Below the pieces are notes generated by a model. That model saw only the letters and a list, made by a program, of their open reading frames with translations. It was not told the DNA's origin and did not search any database. The position numbers were made by a program, and so were the translations under genes. A stretch of DNA of 64,000 nt. Source: Clostridiales bacterium (lineage in GTDB: Bacteria > Bacillota > Clostridia > Saccharofermentanales > Saccharofermentanaceae). The stretch's first letter is position 1, and every line of letters begins with the position of its first letter. The stretch is from positions 17,509 through 81,508 of the forward strand of contig JAFZVE010000048.1 in assembly GCA_017617995.1 (NCBI GenBank). The letters run 5' to 3'. This document shows, in pieces, positions 50,446-58,748 of the stretch.

Positions 50446-51354
50446 ATGAGTTTTGCAAAGTCTAAAAATGATTTTTCCAAAAAGGATATGAACTTCTTTT
50501 CAGAGTTCTCTTCTGCTGCATCTCAACAGATTTCGTCAGCATTCCCGATCTTCCTGCTCGCTACAGTAGCGATTCTGGTATTCACGTTGATCGTATGGAT
50601 CGTCTGTGGTATTCAGGTTATGAAGAAGCAGGATCAGATCAACGATATCAAAGCAGAGATGGCTTCCGCCGAGTATCAGGCCAGACTGGCTGCGAAAGAT
50701 CAGTCCCAGGCGTTGGTTGAAGATCTGCGTAACTACTACTATGTAATATCTTCGCTGGATTCGAAGATCGCGAGCAGAGCTACCTCTTCTGTTGAGACAC
50801 TCACAGCTTGTGTGGATGCACTTCCGGATGATACGGTTATGATCGGATATGAGGATAAGGAAGGTCTGGTCAAGATTCAGGGTCAGTGCTTAAATCGTGA
50901 ATCAGCTTACAATTATCTTAAGACACTGAAGGACAAAGATCTTTTCAGTTTTGTTCAAGAGAAGATTGAATCACTTGATCCAATGAAGGAAGGTTATTCA
51001 AAGAATTCACTTATGTATGGTCAGATGCTCTATACATTTGAGTTTACCTGCACGCTTAAGGGTCACTTTACAGTATCTTGGGCTTCGTTTATTGATGGTC
51101 CGTCTCCGACTCCTATTACGAGTCTTCGTACACAGTCTTTCAATGCGGGTTCGGATTATAAGATTCCGGATGTAGCTACTATTACTGCAGATGGCACCAC
51201 ATACAACTTGAAGAATATTACGATCAACGGAGTTGCAGTATCTGCACAAGTGCTTGAGGAAACAATCAACACCAAAGAGCTGTCTGGTAAAGTCTCTTCC
51301 AATCTGGAGATCCAGCTGTTCTATGAGGCACAGAACGATGGAGGTGAGTCTTAA
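50446..51354 (+). CDS. pilN: Pilus assembly protein PilN-like
   Basis: A 302-residue protein with a short cytosolic N-terminus, one membrane helix (about 28-53; FPIFLLATVAILVFTLIVW) and a coiled-coil then globular external part. At 302 residues it is longer than typical PilN (about 180-200), with an added C-terminal domain. It should bind PilM inside and PilO outside. AGGAGG precedes the ATG, and the next ATG overlaps its stop by one base. Identification rests on position and topology more than on strong motifs. Confidence 0.75.
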   Translation: MSFAKSKNDFSKKDMNFFSEFSSAASQQISSAFPIFLLATVAILVFTLIVWIVCGIQVMKKQDQINDIKAEMASAEYQARLAAKDQSQALVEDLRNYYYVISSLDSKIASRATSSVETLTACVDALPDDTVMIGYEDKEGLVKIQGQCLNRESAYNYLKTLKDKDLFSFVQEKIESLDPMKEGYSKNSLMYGQMLYTFEFTCTLKGHFTVSWASFIDGPSPTPITSLRTQSFNAGSDYKIPDVATITADGTTYNLKNITINGVAVSAQVLEETINTKELSGKVSSNLEIQLFYEAQNDGGES

Positions 51355-52505
51355 TGAAAAATTCCGGAGGAAGAGATACTTTCCTGCTATTTATTGTTTT
51401 AGTTCTTGCTCTCGGCGCAGTTTGCTATCTGTGTGTAATCAAGAAGAATTTCGATAAACTCGCAGAAGTAAAAGATGAACTGAGAGTTGTAGAGGCTGAA
51501 AAAGCAAAGAATGATGCTATTATTCAACAGGCACAGGAGCTCGATGCACAGAGCGTAGAACTGAAGAATCAGATCCAGGCTCTGGAAGTGAAGGTACTTC
51601 CTGATTTAAATACTGCCGCGATACAGCGCAAGCTGTACAAGCGCTTCTCAGATGCAGGTATCCCGTTTATCGTCGAGGTGAGTAACACTGCGCTTACCTA
51701 CGATACGGTGACCATGACAAATGGCGTAACGAGCCCTAACCGTGCGAAGTTTTCAAATTATCTGGTTCAGGTTTCCGGTACAGATGGATGGTTGCTCACA
51801 CACGATGAAGGAGACAGTATCCCGTACAAAGTATTCTACAACCAGCTGGGTATCGCTCCTGGTGATGAGACCACTGTTAACGAAGAAGCACAGAAAATCG
51901 GTTACAACAGTGCCAAAGAGATCCAGACATCCACATTTGTGGGATATGATGAATTTGTTGCAGCACTGAAGGAAATCCAGGCTGATGCACCGGATTATGT
52001 TAAGATTACAGATATTAAGATCGAAGATATGAAACAGGGTTTCTGCTATTATACTGCAGTAGTGACTGTCTTCGCTTACGATCTGGTTGATCGTATCTCG
52101 GTAGCTCCGACTGACATGAACTACATGAAGTGGGAAGGCGCTGAACAGATTGCAACCGGTGGTCTCGTTGGTCTCCCAAGCTATTTCGTAGTAATTAATC
52201 CTTCCGTTTACAAGGTTTCTCCGTCGTCGCCGCTGTACGGACACTTTATCTCATTTGCATCCTATGACTTCACCGTGAACAGACCGTTTGCCGCTTGGAA
52301 TCACTGGGCGTATGAATGGAATCTCCTTGAGAGTGTGATGAATGAGACTCGGGATGAGCTGCCTGAAATCCAGCAGCTTGAGATCAGGTATAGACTTGGT
52401 ATGATCTCTAATGAGGAATACAACCAGATTATCCAAGAGTATCAGCAGCAGTTGCTGAATCAGGCAAATGCAGCATTGCAGAATGGTACGAATCCTACTA
52501 CATAA
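51354..52505 (+). CDS. pilO: Pilus assembly protein PilO-like
   Basis: A 383-residue bitopic protein. One membrane helix (about 9-29) is followed by a coiled coil (about 30-85; DKLAEVKDELRVVEAEKAKND) and a larger external domain than usual for PilO. It pairs with PilN to align the pilus machinery. The stop is followed by a strong terminator, which ends the pilB-to-pilO operon before the pilin genes. Confidence 0.75.
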   Translation: MKNSGGRDTFLLFIVLVLALGAVCYLCVIKKNFDKLAEVKDELRVVEAEKAKNDAIIQQAQELDAQSVELKNQIQALEVKVLPDLNTAAIQRKLYKRFSDAGIPFIVEVSNTALTYDTVTMTNGVTSPNRAKFSNYLVQVSGTDGWLLTHDEGDSIPYKVFYNQLGIAPGDETTVNEEAQKIGYNSAKEIQTSTFVGYDEFVAALKEIQADAPDYVKITDIKIEDMKQGFCYYTAVVTVFAYDLVDRISVAPTDMNYMKWEGAEQIATGGLVGLPSYFVVINPSVYKVSPSSPLYGHFISFASYDFTVNRPFAAWNHWAYEWNLLESVMNETRDELPEIQQLEIRYRLGMISNEEYNQIIQEYQQQLLNQANAALQNGTNPTT

Positions 52506-52532
52506 TGTTCGATAAACGGATTTAATCATCAA

Positions 52533-52560
52533 AAGGGACCACTCGAAAGGGTGGTCCCTT
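52533..52560 (+). terminator. Terminator after pilO
   Basis: AAGGGACCAC and GTGGTCCCTT form a perfect ten-pair stem with an eight-base loop, 28 bp after the pilO stop. The T-tract is short, but the stem is strong. Confidence 0.75.
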
Positions 52561-52871
52561 CACATTTCTTCACAATTCGCGTGAATCAATACGATTTGTG
52601 AAAGTAAATGGCTGTATAGAGTTGACGAAATAAATTATAAGAGTAAAATGACTGACAAATAGGCGTTTGACGGCATAGGAAGCTGGCACATTTTTGTCAA
52701 AGAACCAGAAGAAAATGCCGCTGAATCAGACCGGATCTCAAGCTGGAAATGCTCAAACAGAAAATTTTTCACAAAAATGTGAAGAAATTTCAAAATTGCT
52801 ATTGCATTTTGAAAATGACCTGCTATAATGTAATTACAAACTCAATAAAACAATTTTAGGAGGAACTTATT
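52561..52871. other. AT-rich regulatory region of the first short pilin
   Basis: No gene is seen. TTCACA (52569-52574) and TGTGAA (52597-52602) recur, and 52762-52790 holds AAATTT-TTCACA, four A bases and TGTGAA, then G and AAATTT: a 12-base inverted repeat with one bulge, ending 11 bp before the -35 box. These look like sites for a dimeric regulator. Confidence 0.5.
52802..52829 (+). promoter_or_regulatory. Promoter of the first short pilin gene
   Basis: TTGCAT (52802-52807), 16-bp spacer and TGCTATAAT (52821-52829) form a near-ideal promoter 42 bp ahead of the ATG, fitting an abundant product. Confidence 0.8.
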
Positions 52872-53072
52872 ATGAAGAAGATTCAGAAGAACAGAAAAGG
52901 TTTTACACTGGTTGAAATGGTACTCGTTATCGCCATCATCGTTATCCTGGCGGCTGTAGTATTCTTCTCCGTTGCTGATTACCTCAACAAGGCTAAGTCC
53001 GCAACATCCAAGATCCAGGAGCACAACTCTGCAGTTAACACTGTAACATCTGCTATCTCTGCTGCTCTGTAA
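52872..53072 (+). CDS. Very short type IV pilin (likely major subunit)
   Basis: A 66-residue prepilin with AGGAGG before the ATG. The leader MKKIQKNRKG is followed by FTLVEMVLVIAIIVILAAVV, so cleavage by PilD leaves a 56-residue protein: the hydrophobic N-terminal helix, an amphipathic helix (DYLNKAKSATSKIQEHNSA) and a short AL-rich end. Phe1, Phe21, Phe22 and Tyr27 are its only aromatics. There is no globular head, whereas most major pilins have 130-170 residues. Its strong promoter and terminator suggest high output. Geobacter PilA (about 61 residues) is a known short pilin, but conductivity cannot be inferred here. Confidence 0.9.
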   Translation: MKKIQKNRKGFTLVEMVLVIAIIVILAAVVFFSVADYLNKAKSATSKIQEHNSAVNTVTSAISAAL

Positions 53073-53106
53073 TAACCAGTAGATACTTAGTTGTAAAACT
53101 TAATCG

Positions 53107-53134
53107 GGGGGGCTGATGAGGCCCCCCTTTTTTT
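53107..53134 (+). terminator. Intrinsic terminator after the first short pilin
   Basis: GGGGGGC and GCCCCCC form a seven-pair stem with a TGATGAG loop and a run of seven T bases, 34 bp after the pilin stop. Confidence 0.9.
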
Positions 53135-53181
53135 ACCTTAGTGCGTTTTTTGATCGTATCCGAAAAAAGATGACGTTTACG

Positions 53182-53195
53182 ATTTGTTAACAAAT
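53182..53195. promoter_or_regulatory. Perfect 14-bp palindrome before the second short pilin promoter
   Basis: ATTTGTTAACAAAT is its own reverse complement and ends six bp before the -35 box. TGTTAACAAAT recurs at 59195-59205, upstream of the Cna-B adhesin. Confidence 0.5.
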
Positions 53196-53201
53196 GGGCA
53201 T

Positions 53202-53229
53202 TTGCATATCGAGAATGATATGCTATAAT
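53202..53229 (+). promoter_or_regulatory. Promoter of the second short pilin operon
   Basis: TTGCAT, 16-bp spacer and TGCTATAAT have the same layout as the first pilin promoter. The ATG at 53256 lies 27 bp downstream. Confidence 0.75.
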
Positions 53230-53255
53230 GAGTACGGTTATACTTGGAGGAAATT

Positions 53256-53471
53256 ATGAACAGAGTCTATAAGACGAGGCGTGGCTTTACTCTCGTAGAG
53301 ATGGTATTAGTCATAGCTATTATTGTTTTGTTGGCTGCGGTTGTTGGTCTTTCTATCAGCGGTCTCATATCCAAGAGTAACGAAGGTTCTGCGAGCATCC
53401 ATGAGCAGAGAGTCACTTTACAGGCTAATAACGCAGATAAAGATTTGAATTTTTCTAAAGTGGGCTTTTAG
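53256..53471 (+). CDS. Second very short type IV pilin
   Basis: A 71-residue prepilin, about 58 residues after cleavage. The leader ends RRG and FTLVEMVLVIAIIVLLAAVV follows, nearly the same helix as the first short pilin; the remainder (SISGLISKSNEGSASIHEQ, then a polar end) diverges. ATG 53256 with GGAGG five bases upstream is preferred over TTG 53244. The gene stop lies inside the ribosome site of the next prepilin gene, so the three prepilins from here form an operon. It could be an alternative major subunit or an initiating minor pilin. Confidence 0.85.
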   Translation: MNRVYKTRRGFTLVEMVLVIAIIVLLAAVVGLSISGLISKSNEGSASIHEQRVTLQANNADKDLNFSKVGF

Positions 53472-53483
53472 GAGGGATGCTTG

Positions 53484-54065
53484 ATGCTTAGAAGAGTAAA
53501 GGCGTCCAAGCGTGGTTTTTCATTGCTTGAGACGATGTTATCCGTTGCTATTCTCTTAGTTATTACTTTGATGGTTTATGAGGGCTTTATGTCCACGTTG
53601 AATTATGCCGGCGATACGGCTCTAGCTGAGCGTATCGGCAATGAGAATGCCGGTAAGTGTTATACCGCTTTGGGATCTGCGACCAGTGGCAATTTTGCTT
53701 TGAATAAAGCAAATGAGAATGCCGGTGCTGCTATTATGATCTCTGGTTCAAATGTAACGAGTGTTCTTCAAGTTACAGAGATTGATAATACTGCTGGTAT
53801 GTCTGTCTTTAGTGCTGGAAGTGGATTAACTGATTCTGGTAATTTTTCTAACACGACCAATCGCCATGGCTTCGCTTATTGTGAGAGATCCTGCCCTACC
53901 CATCCTGGCAAAGCAGTGAAGTATTTTAAAGTAACTGTTAACGGTAGTGAAGCAATTGTTGCAAGATGTATGCAGTCCGGATGTTCATATGCTACAGGTG
54001 GATCGAATGAGAATGCTCTTATAGTCAGCTGGACTGCGAATGATGATGCAGATGGTGATACATAA
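53484..54065 (+). CDS. Minor prepilin with Cys-rich C-terminal region
   Basis: A 193-residue prepilin. KRGFSLLETMLSVAILLVI is a prepilin N-terminus with Glu at the usual place. The globular part is Ser/Asn/Gly-rich and, near the end, has CERSCPTHP and CMQSGCS, four Cys in two pairs that could bind a metal or form disulphides. GGAGGG lies seven bases before ATG 53484. It resembles minor pilins of the PilV/PilE kind, which prime or tip the pilus; the exact class is unclear. A/T-rich codons are visible. Confidence 0.8.
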   Translation: MLRRVKASKRGFSLLETMLSVAILLVITLMVYEGFMSTLNYAGDTALAERIGNENAGKCYTALGSATSGNFALNKANENAGAAIMISGSNVTSVLQVTEIDNTAGMSVFSAGSGLTDSGNFSNTTNRHGFAYCERSCPTHPGKAVKYFKVTVNGSEAIVARCMQSGCSYATGGSNENALIVSWTANDDADGDT

Positions 54066-54076
54066 GGAGGCGCGTT

Positions 54077-54634
54077 ATGAATAGAATGAATAAGAAAAAG
54101 ATTTCTCGCCGCCGTATCGGATTCACACTGCTGGAGATGGTTCTGGTTATGGCAATAATGGTAATCATGTCGGCGTATCTGTATGCTACTTTCAGAGTGG
54201 TAAACTATAGCCATCTCGAAGTTACCGTTGTTAATGATATGCATGACTATGCGAGTCTGAACCTTCAGGCAATTGCCAATAATCTTTGTAATGCCACGAG
54301 CATAACAAAGGATTCATCCACAAAGAATTTCGGTCTTTCTAATGATGCCAGTTATGTAACGTTGAATAATGCCAATATTCTTCCGGGATTTACTCAGTAT
54401 CATGCCGGAAATGGCAAGGCTAAGTGGGGAGTTACTCTTAAATTCAAAACAAATCCGGGAACGAAGACGATTTCCGTGGAGATTGCCTTGACCGATAATG
54501 CAGTACCTTCTTCCGGTGTTATCTACAGAGATGTTGTTACAGTTTATTGTCCGTCATGTGTGGCCATGGAGGACTTAGGTGATTCAGGTTCGGCAACGAT
54601 TGGATTTACTACAGATCCGGTTACGCCGTCATAA
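54077..54634 (+). CDS. Minor prepilin (PilW/GspJ-like)
   Basis: A 185-residue prepilin. A basic leader (KKKISRRRIG) precedes FTLLEMVLVMAIMVIMSAYL, then a globular domain with Tyr- and Asn-rich strands ending with CPSC. AAGGAGG precedes its ATG. It is the last gene of the pilin operon and is followed by a strong terminator. Position and size suit a minor pilin that works with the Cys-rich prepilin upstream. Confidence 0.8.
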   Translation: MNRMNKKKISRRRIGFTLLEMVLVMAIMVIMSAYLYATFRVVNYSHLEVTVVNDMHDYASLNLQAIANNLCNATSITKDSSTKNFGLSNDASYVTLNNANILPGFTQYHAGNGKAKWGVTLKFKTNPGTKTISVEIALTDNAVPSSGVIYRDVVTVYCPSCVAMEDLGDSGSATIGFTTDPVTPS

Positions 54635-54660
54635 GTTACATTTTTATTGGTGAATTTCCG

Positions 54661-54702
54661 GAATGTTCCCATGTGATTCTCTCACGTGGGAACATTCTTT
54701 TT
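54661..54702 (+). terminator. Strong intrinsic terminator of the pilin operon
   Basis: GAATGTTCCCATGTGA and TCACGTGGGAACATTC pair over 16 positions (one wobble) with a five-base loop and TTTTT downstream, 26 bp after the last prepilin stop. Confidence 0.92.
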
Positions 54703-54708
54703 GTGCTG

Positions 54709-54738
54709 TTGGCGGTATTTATAAGTAAGTGATATAAT
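54709..54738 (+). promoter_or_regulatory. Promoter for the YebC gene
   Basis: TTGGCG, 18-bp spacer and TATAAT with TGA extension (54730-54738). The ATG is 35 bp downstream. Confidence 0.65.
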
Positions 54739-54773
54739 ACTAGTGCATTTTTATATGGGTGGAGGTTTCCCTT

Positions 54774-55499
54774 ATGTCCGGACATTCCAAGTGGAATAAT
54801 ATCAAGAGAAAGAAAGAAGCATCAGATGCCGCGAAGGGTGCGGTATTCACAAAAGTGGCAAAGGAGATCATGGTCGCGGTAAAGGCCGGCGGTCCGGATC
54901 CGGAGAATAACTCGAAACTGAAGGATGTCATCGCGAAGGCGAAGGCGGCAAACATGCCGAACGATAATATCAACCGTGCGATCAAGAAGGCTGCCGGTGC
55001 CGGTGAAGGTGATGAATACGAAGAGATCGTTTACGAAGGATATGGTCCGGGTGGAGTTGCCATCATGGTAAGAACGCTGACGAACAATCGTAACCGTACT
55101 GCAGCGGATATCCGTCACATCTTCGATAAGTATGATGGAAACATGGGTGTTTCCGGAAGCGTATCCTTCATGTTCCAGGATAAGGGGACGATCCTTATTG
55201 ATTCCGAAGAGTTTGACGACGAAGAGACCGTCATGATGGATGCGCTCGATTGCGGTGCCGAAGATTTCTCGGCTGAAGAAGGATATTACGAGATCCTCAC
55301 AGATCCGGCTTCCTATTATGAAGTGAAGGACGCGCTCGAGGCGAAGGGCTATACTTTCGTTGATTCATCGCTCGGACCGGTTCCGCTTAACTGGACAAAG
55401 GTAGAGGATCAGGAGATTGCCGGTAAGCTCGAGCTGATGCTCGAGAAGTTCGACGAGAACGACGACGTACAGGAAGTCTACAATAACTGGGATAACTAA
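54774..55499 (+). CDS. yebC: YebC/PmpR/TACO1 family protein
   Basis: A 241-residue protein starting MSGHSKWNNIKRKK, the invariant YebC opening, with a typical acidic middle and VPLNWTKVED near the end. Members were annotated as transcriptional regulators; some ease translation through proline runs. ATG 54774 is chosen over the upstream 54759 frame because of this N-terminus and GGTGGAGG just before it. Confidence 0.95.
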   Translation: MSGHSKWNNIKRKKEASDAAKGAVFTKVAKEIMVAVKAGGPDPENNSKLKDVIAKAKAANMPNDNINRAIKKAAGAGEGDEYEEIVYEGYGPGGVAIMVRTLTNNRNRTAADIRHIFDKYDGNMGVSGSVSFMFQDKGTILIDSEEFDDEETVMMDALDCGAEDFSAEEGYYEILTDPASYYEVKDALEAKGYTFVDSSLGPVPLNWTKVEDQEIAGKLELMLEKFDENDDVQEVYNNWDN

Positions 55500-55589
55500 G
55501 CTGAAAGATCGCTCCGATACGATTCTCAGATCGACGGATGAAGATACGGTCTTCATGTCATCTCAATATGATTATATGAGGTAAGAAGA

Positions 55590-56639
55590 GTGGAGCTGCC
55601 GAAGCAAAAGGGCAAGGAACAGACAGAACACCCGGAAGAGAAACAGGGTGCGTCACGTCGTGGGGTATTTATTCCTGAGCTTCGTGCGACTTTGCGCCGA
55701 CTCGAGAAAAATGTGGATACACGAGCTCATCTTCGGACAGAGCGTCAGGTTGAGAGTGCGGTATCAGACGAACAGGTGATGAGAGAACTACTGTCCTCCA
55801 TCGCCGTCGTTGCTTTTGTAGGCCCTTCCGGAACCGGGAAGAGTACCCGTGCGATCCGGGTGGCAAAACAGAATTCCATCAAGTACATCATCGATGACGG
55901 GCTTCTCATCAACGGCAGCCGCATCGTCGCGGGAAACTCTGCGAAGAAGGCACCGACGAAACTCGAATCGGTAAGACAGGCTCTGTTCGAGGATCCGAGC
56001 CGGTCGTCTACGATGAGACGTGCGCTTGCGGAGAATCTTCCGCAGACGCTCATGATCCTTGGCACCTCAGATGCCATGCTCGAGAAGATATGTAAGAACC
56101 TGTGGCTCAATCAGCCTGCGATGCTGATACGGATCGAGGACGTCAGCTCGGAAGAGGAGATCACACAGGCCAGAAATACCCGTATGAGGGAAGGCATGCA
56201 TACGATCCCCGTCCCGAGCATGGAGATCAAGCATGAGTTTTCCGGTTATTTCTCGGATCCGCTCAATCGTTTAAGAAGAAGATGGGATAAGGAACGTGGT
56301 GTACAGCCTGTCGCGCCGGATACCGAGCGTACGGTCGTACGTCCGACCTTCTCGAGTCTGGGCAGCTATTCGATTTCCGATGATGCTCTTCTCGATCTCG
56401 TGAAGATCATCCTGCGCAAAGTTCCGGGTGTGCACGATGTAGTCGGTTTCTCATCGGAGAAGCGTGTGTATGGTGTCGTACTCAGCATCGATCTGGAACT
56501 GTATTACGGATTCAATGCACAGGAAGTCTTGCTCAATGCGCAGCAAAGACTGGGAAGATATATCGAAGAATACTCATCCATCAACATGGTGGCGGTAGAT
56601 GTCCGTGCGAAGCGTCTGATCCACGACGATCCGGCGTGA
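55590..56639 (+). CDS. P-loop ATPase fused to an Asp23/Gls24 envelope-stress domain
   Basis: A 349-residue protein with GTG start and GAGG about eight bases upstream. Residues 70-200 hold a P-loop domain (Walker A GPSGTGKST at 78-86; a Walker-B-like LMILGTSD). Residues about 245-345 form an Asp23-type domain (SISDDALLDLVKIILRKVPG, GVVLSIDLELYYG, INMVAVDVRAKRL). Asp23 proteins respond to cell-wall stress and bind membrane anchors in staphylococci. Joined to an ATPase, it could be an ATP-driven envelope regulator; that role is inference. No membrane segment is seen. Confidence 0.75.
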   Translation: MELPKQKGKEQTEHPEEKQGASRRGVFIPELRATLRRLEKNVDTRAHLRTERQVESAVSDEQVMRELLSSIAVVAFVGPSGTGKSTRAIRVAKQNSIKYIIDDGLLINGSRIVAGNSAKKAPTKLESVRQALFEDPSRSSTMRRALAENLPQTLMILGTSDAMLEKICKNLWLNQPAMLIRIEDVSSEEEITQARNTRMREGMHTIPVPSMEIKHEFSGYFSDPLNRLRRRWDKERGVQPVAPDTERTVVRPTFSSLGSYSISDDALLDLVKIILRKVPGVHDVVGFSSEKRVYGVVLSIDLELYYGFNAQEVLLNAQQRLGRYIEEYSSINMVAVDVRAKRLIHDDPA

Positions 56640-56737
56640 TGTATCCTGAGACCTTGCAGGTGAGATCTTCGCGAAAAATGACAGACACGACGAAAAGATA
56701 GAAAGAGAAAAAACGTATATACGAAAGAGGATGTCTT

Positions 56738-57511
56738 ATGAAGGTTGAGAAAATCTATACCATACCAGTGAATGATGCCTACTCTTCATCGTGTGCCTGC
56801 CCGCTCTGTGCGCTGAAGGCAAAAGTAGAAGGTGACTCGCTTGACTACTATCTCGGACCGTCACTCATGGAGCCGGATAACCGGGAATTGACGAATAAAT
56901 CAGGATTCTGCGGAGACCATCTCAACAAGATGTTTTCTCGTGAGATCAACCGGCTTGGCATGGGCCTGATGCTCCACACCCATATTCAGGATGTGAAGAA
57001 AGAGACAGATCCGCTCTGGGAGAAGGCGGCTCCGGACAAACGGACGCTTCTCAAGGGGAAAGATGCGGACTATAAGAAGAGACTCTCGAATCTTGCGGAT
57101 AAAATCGACGCCAGAATCGACTCCTGCATCATATGCGACAAGATCAAGACCACGATGGACCGCTACATGGAGGTCATCATGTGGCTGTATTTCGAGGATG
57201 CTTCCTTCAGGGAGACTTTCGCAACCAAGACATACCACTGTCTCCCGCATGTGGCGATGCTCCTGCGGGCGGCTGCGGAACAGCTCAACCAGAACCAGGC
57301 TGCAGACTTTGTCGCGGCACTTGCCAAGACACATAATCAGGGACTCGACGAAATGATCAAGGATGTGGAGTGGTTCACGCTCAAGTTCGATTACAGAAAC
57401 AAAGACAAGCCCTGGGGCAACAGTAAAGATGCAGTACCGCGTGCGATCGCCATATTGGGTGGCCAGACGGCAGATGCTCCTTCTTCGGAAAAGGAGAGCG
57501 GAAGCAAATGA
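56738..57511 (+). CDS. DUF6062 family protein
   Basis: A 257-residue soluble protein. It opens with a CACPLCALK segment, followed by GFCGDHLNKMF and later CIICDKIKTTMDRYM and TYHCLPHVAMLL, the Cys/His pattern of DUF6062 and probably metal-binding. Function is unknown; the family occurs in Clostridia. Its stop overlaps the start of the DsrE-like gene by four bases, so they are translationally coupled and may act together. Confidence 0.8.
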   Translation: MKVEKIYTIPVNDAYSSSCACPLCALKAKVEGDSLDYYLGPSLMEPDNRELTNKSGFCGDHLNKMFSREINRLGMGLMLHTHIQDVKKETDPLWEKAAPDKRTLLKGKDADYKKRLSNLADKIDARIDSCIICDKIKTTMDRYMEVIMWLYFEDASFRETFATKTYHCLPHVAMLLRAAAEQLNQNQAADFVAALAKTHNQGLDEMIKDVEWFTLKFDYRNKDKPWGNSKDAVPRAIAILGGQTADAPSSEKESGSK

Positions 57512-57939
57512 AAATGAATGAGATTTTTACGGAAACTCCGACAAAGGCGGTACCGGAACTGGCGTTGGTCGGCGGTGGCGAACGTCCGAAGAGAGTGATT
57601 CTTCTGATCGAGGGCGAAATCGTTGGCGACAACAAGGGCGACGAAGCTTCCGAGGAACACGGACGGGAACTGATGCTCCACTCGCTTACGAGCCTCGGGA
57701 CAGCCAGAATCGTACCGGATGAGATCATACTTCTGCATGACGGAGTCAGGCTGATCCTTCCGGAGAGTGAGTGCTATCCGTGCTGGAAGAGTATCCTCGA
57801 TCGGGAGATCGTCGTCAAGGCCTGTAACGAGACGCTCTTCTATCTCGGAAAGATCCCGGAAGATCCGAGGATCATCTGCGAGGATATGGCTGACCTTCTT
57901 GAGGATCTGTTGACGGCCGATAATGTCGTGTGCTTATAG
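57508..57939 (+). CDS. DsrE/YedF-like protein
   Basis: A 143-residue protein similar to the C-terminal DsrE-like domain of YedF sulfur/selenium proteins: GRELMLHSLTSLG, PDEIILLHDGVRLILPES and the VKACNETLFYLGKI segment, where YedF has CGTCL. One Cys is kept and the second is replaced. A TusA-like N-terminal domain is absent. It starts inside the DUF6062 stop and ends nine bp before the methyltransferase gene. A sulfur-relay or redox role is possible by family only. Confidence 0.6.
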   Translation: MKMNEIFTETPTKAVPELALVGGGERPKRVILLIEGEIVGDNKGDEASEEHGRELMLHSLTSLGTARIVPDEIILLHDGVRLILPESECYPCWKSILDREIVVKACNETLFYLGKIPEDPRIICEDMADLLEDLLTADNVVCL

Positions 57940-57948
57940 GAGAAAGAG

Positions 57949-58677
57949 ATGGCATCTGTTAAAAGGTATAAGAAAGATGATCTGACGACATACTGCCTCG
58001 GCGCCACAGTCAGTATGGAATATCTCAACATCCGCCCGAAGGATGTGATGAAAGTATATGTCCACAGTGCTTTTTACGAGTCGGAGACCAAAGAAAAGAT
58101 TCGAAGTATCTGCGAAAAGAGAGGCATCTCCTGCGAGATCAATGATAAAGTATTTCAGATCCTCTCGCAGAAAGAGAACTGCTTCGTGATCGCCATGATC
58201 CGCAAGTACAGATGCGAACTCGACAAGGACGCGTCTCATGTGGTACTCGTGAATCCCGGCAATGCGGGAAACGCGGGAACAATCATAAGATCGGCGGCGG
58301 GTTTTGGAGTCAGAAACATCGCCATTATCCGCCCGGGTGTCGATTTCTTCGACCCTAAGGTGATCCGCGCCTCGATGGGGGCACTCAGCCGTGTGAACTT
58401 CAAGTACTATGACACTTGGGAAGAATATGCGAATAGCGACGGAGCAGGGGAGAGACATTACTACCCGTTCATGCTCGACGGAAGCAAGCTCCTCCATGAG
58501 ACGAAGATCGAGAAGCCTTTCTCGCTGATCATGGGCAACGAAGCGACAGGCCTTCCGGAGGAGTTTGCGAAAATAGGACAACCTGTACGTATCGAACATG
58601 GAAGCGCCATTGATAGCTTAAACCTTCCGATCGCGACCAGTATCGGGCTGTACGAAGCAACAAAGGGCGGTTTCTGA
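57949..58677 (+). CDS. TrmH/SpoU-family RNA 2'-O-methyltransferase
   Basis: A 242-residue SPOUT enzyme. Three family motifs are clear: NPGNAGNAGTIIRSAAGFG, LIMGNEATGLPEEF and IDSLNLPIATSIGLYEA, the knotted SAM site. An N-terminal ~80-residue substrate-binding part precedes it. It methylates a ribose in tRNA or rRNA; the target is unknown. GGAG precedes the ATG, and the gene closes the DUF6062-DsrE-methyltransferase set. Confidence 0.9.
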   Translation: MASVKRYKKDDLTTYCLGATVSMEYLNIRPKDVMKVYVHSAFYESETKEKIRSICEKRGISCEINDKVFQILSQKENCFVIAMIRKYRCELDKDASHVVLVNPGNAGNAGTIIRSAAGFGVRNIAIIRPGVDFFDPKVIRASMGALSRVNFKYYDTWEEYANSDGAGERHYYPFMLDGSKLLHETKIEKPFSLIMGNEATGLPEEFAKIGQPVRIEHGSAIDSLNLPIATSIGLYEATKGGF

Positions 58678-58748
58678 CAGAAAAAAACTGGAAATACTGT
58701 GGAAAAGAGAGCGTCGGAGACTTTTTTTCTGGAAATCGGAAAAAACTC

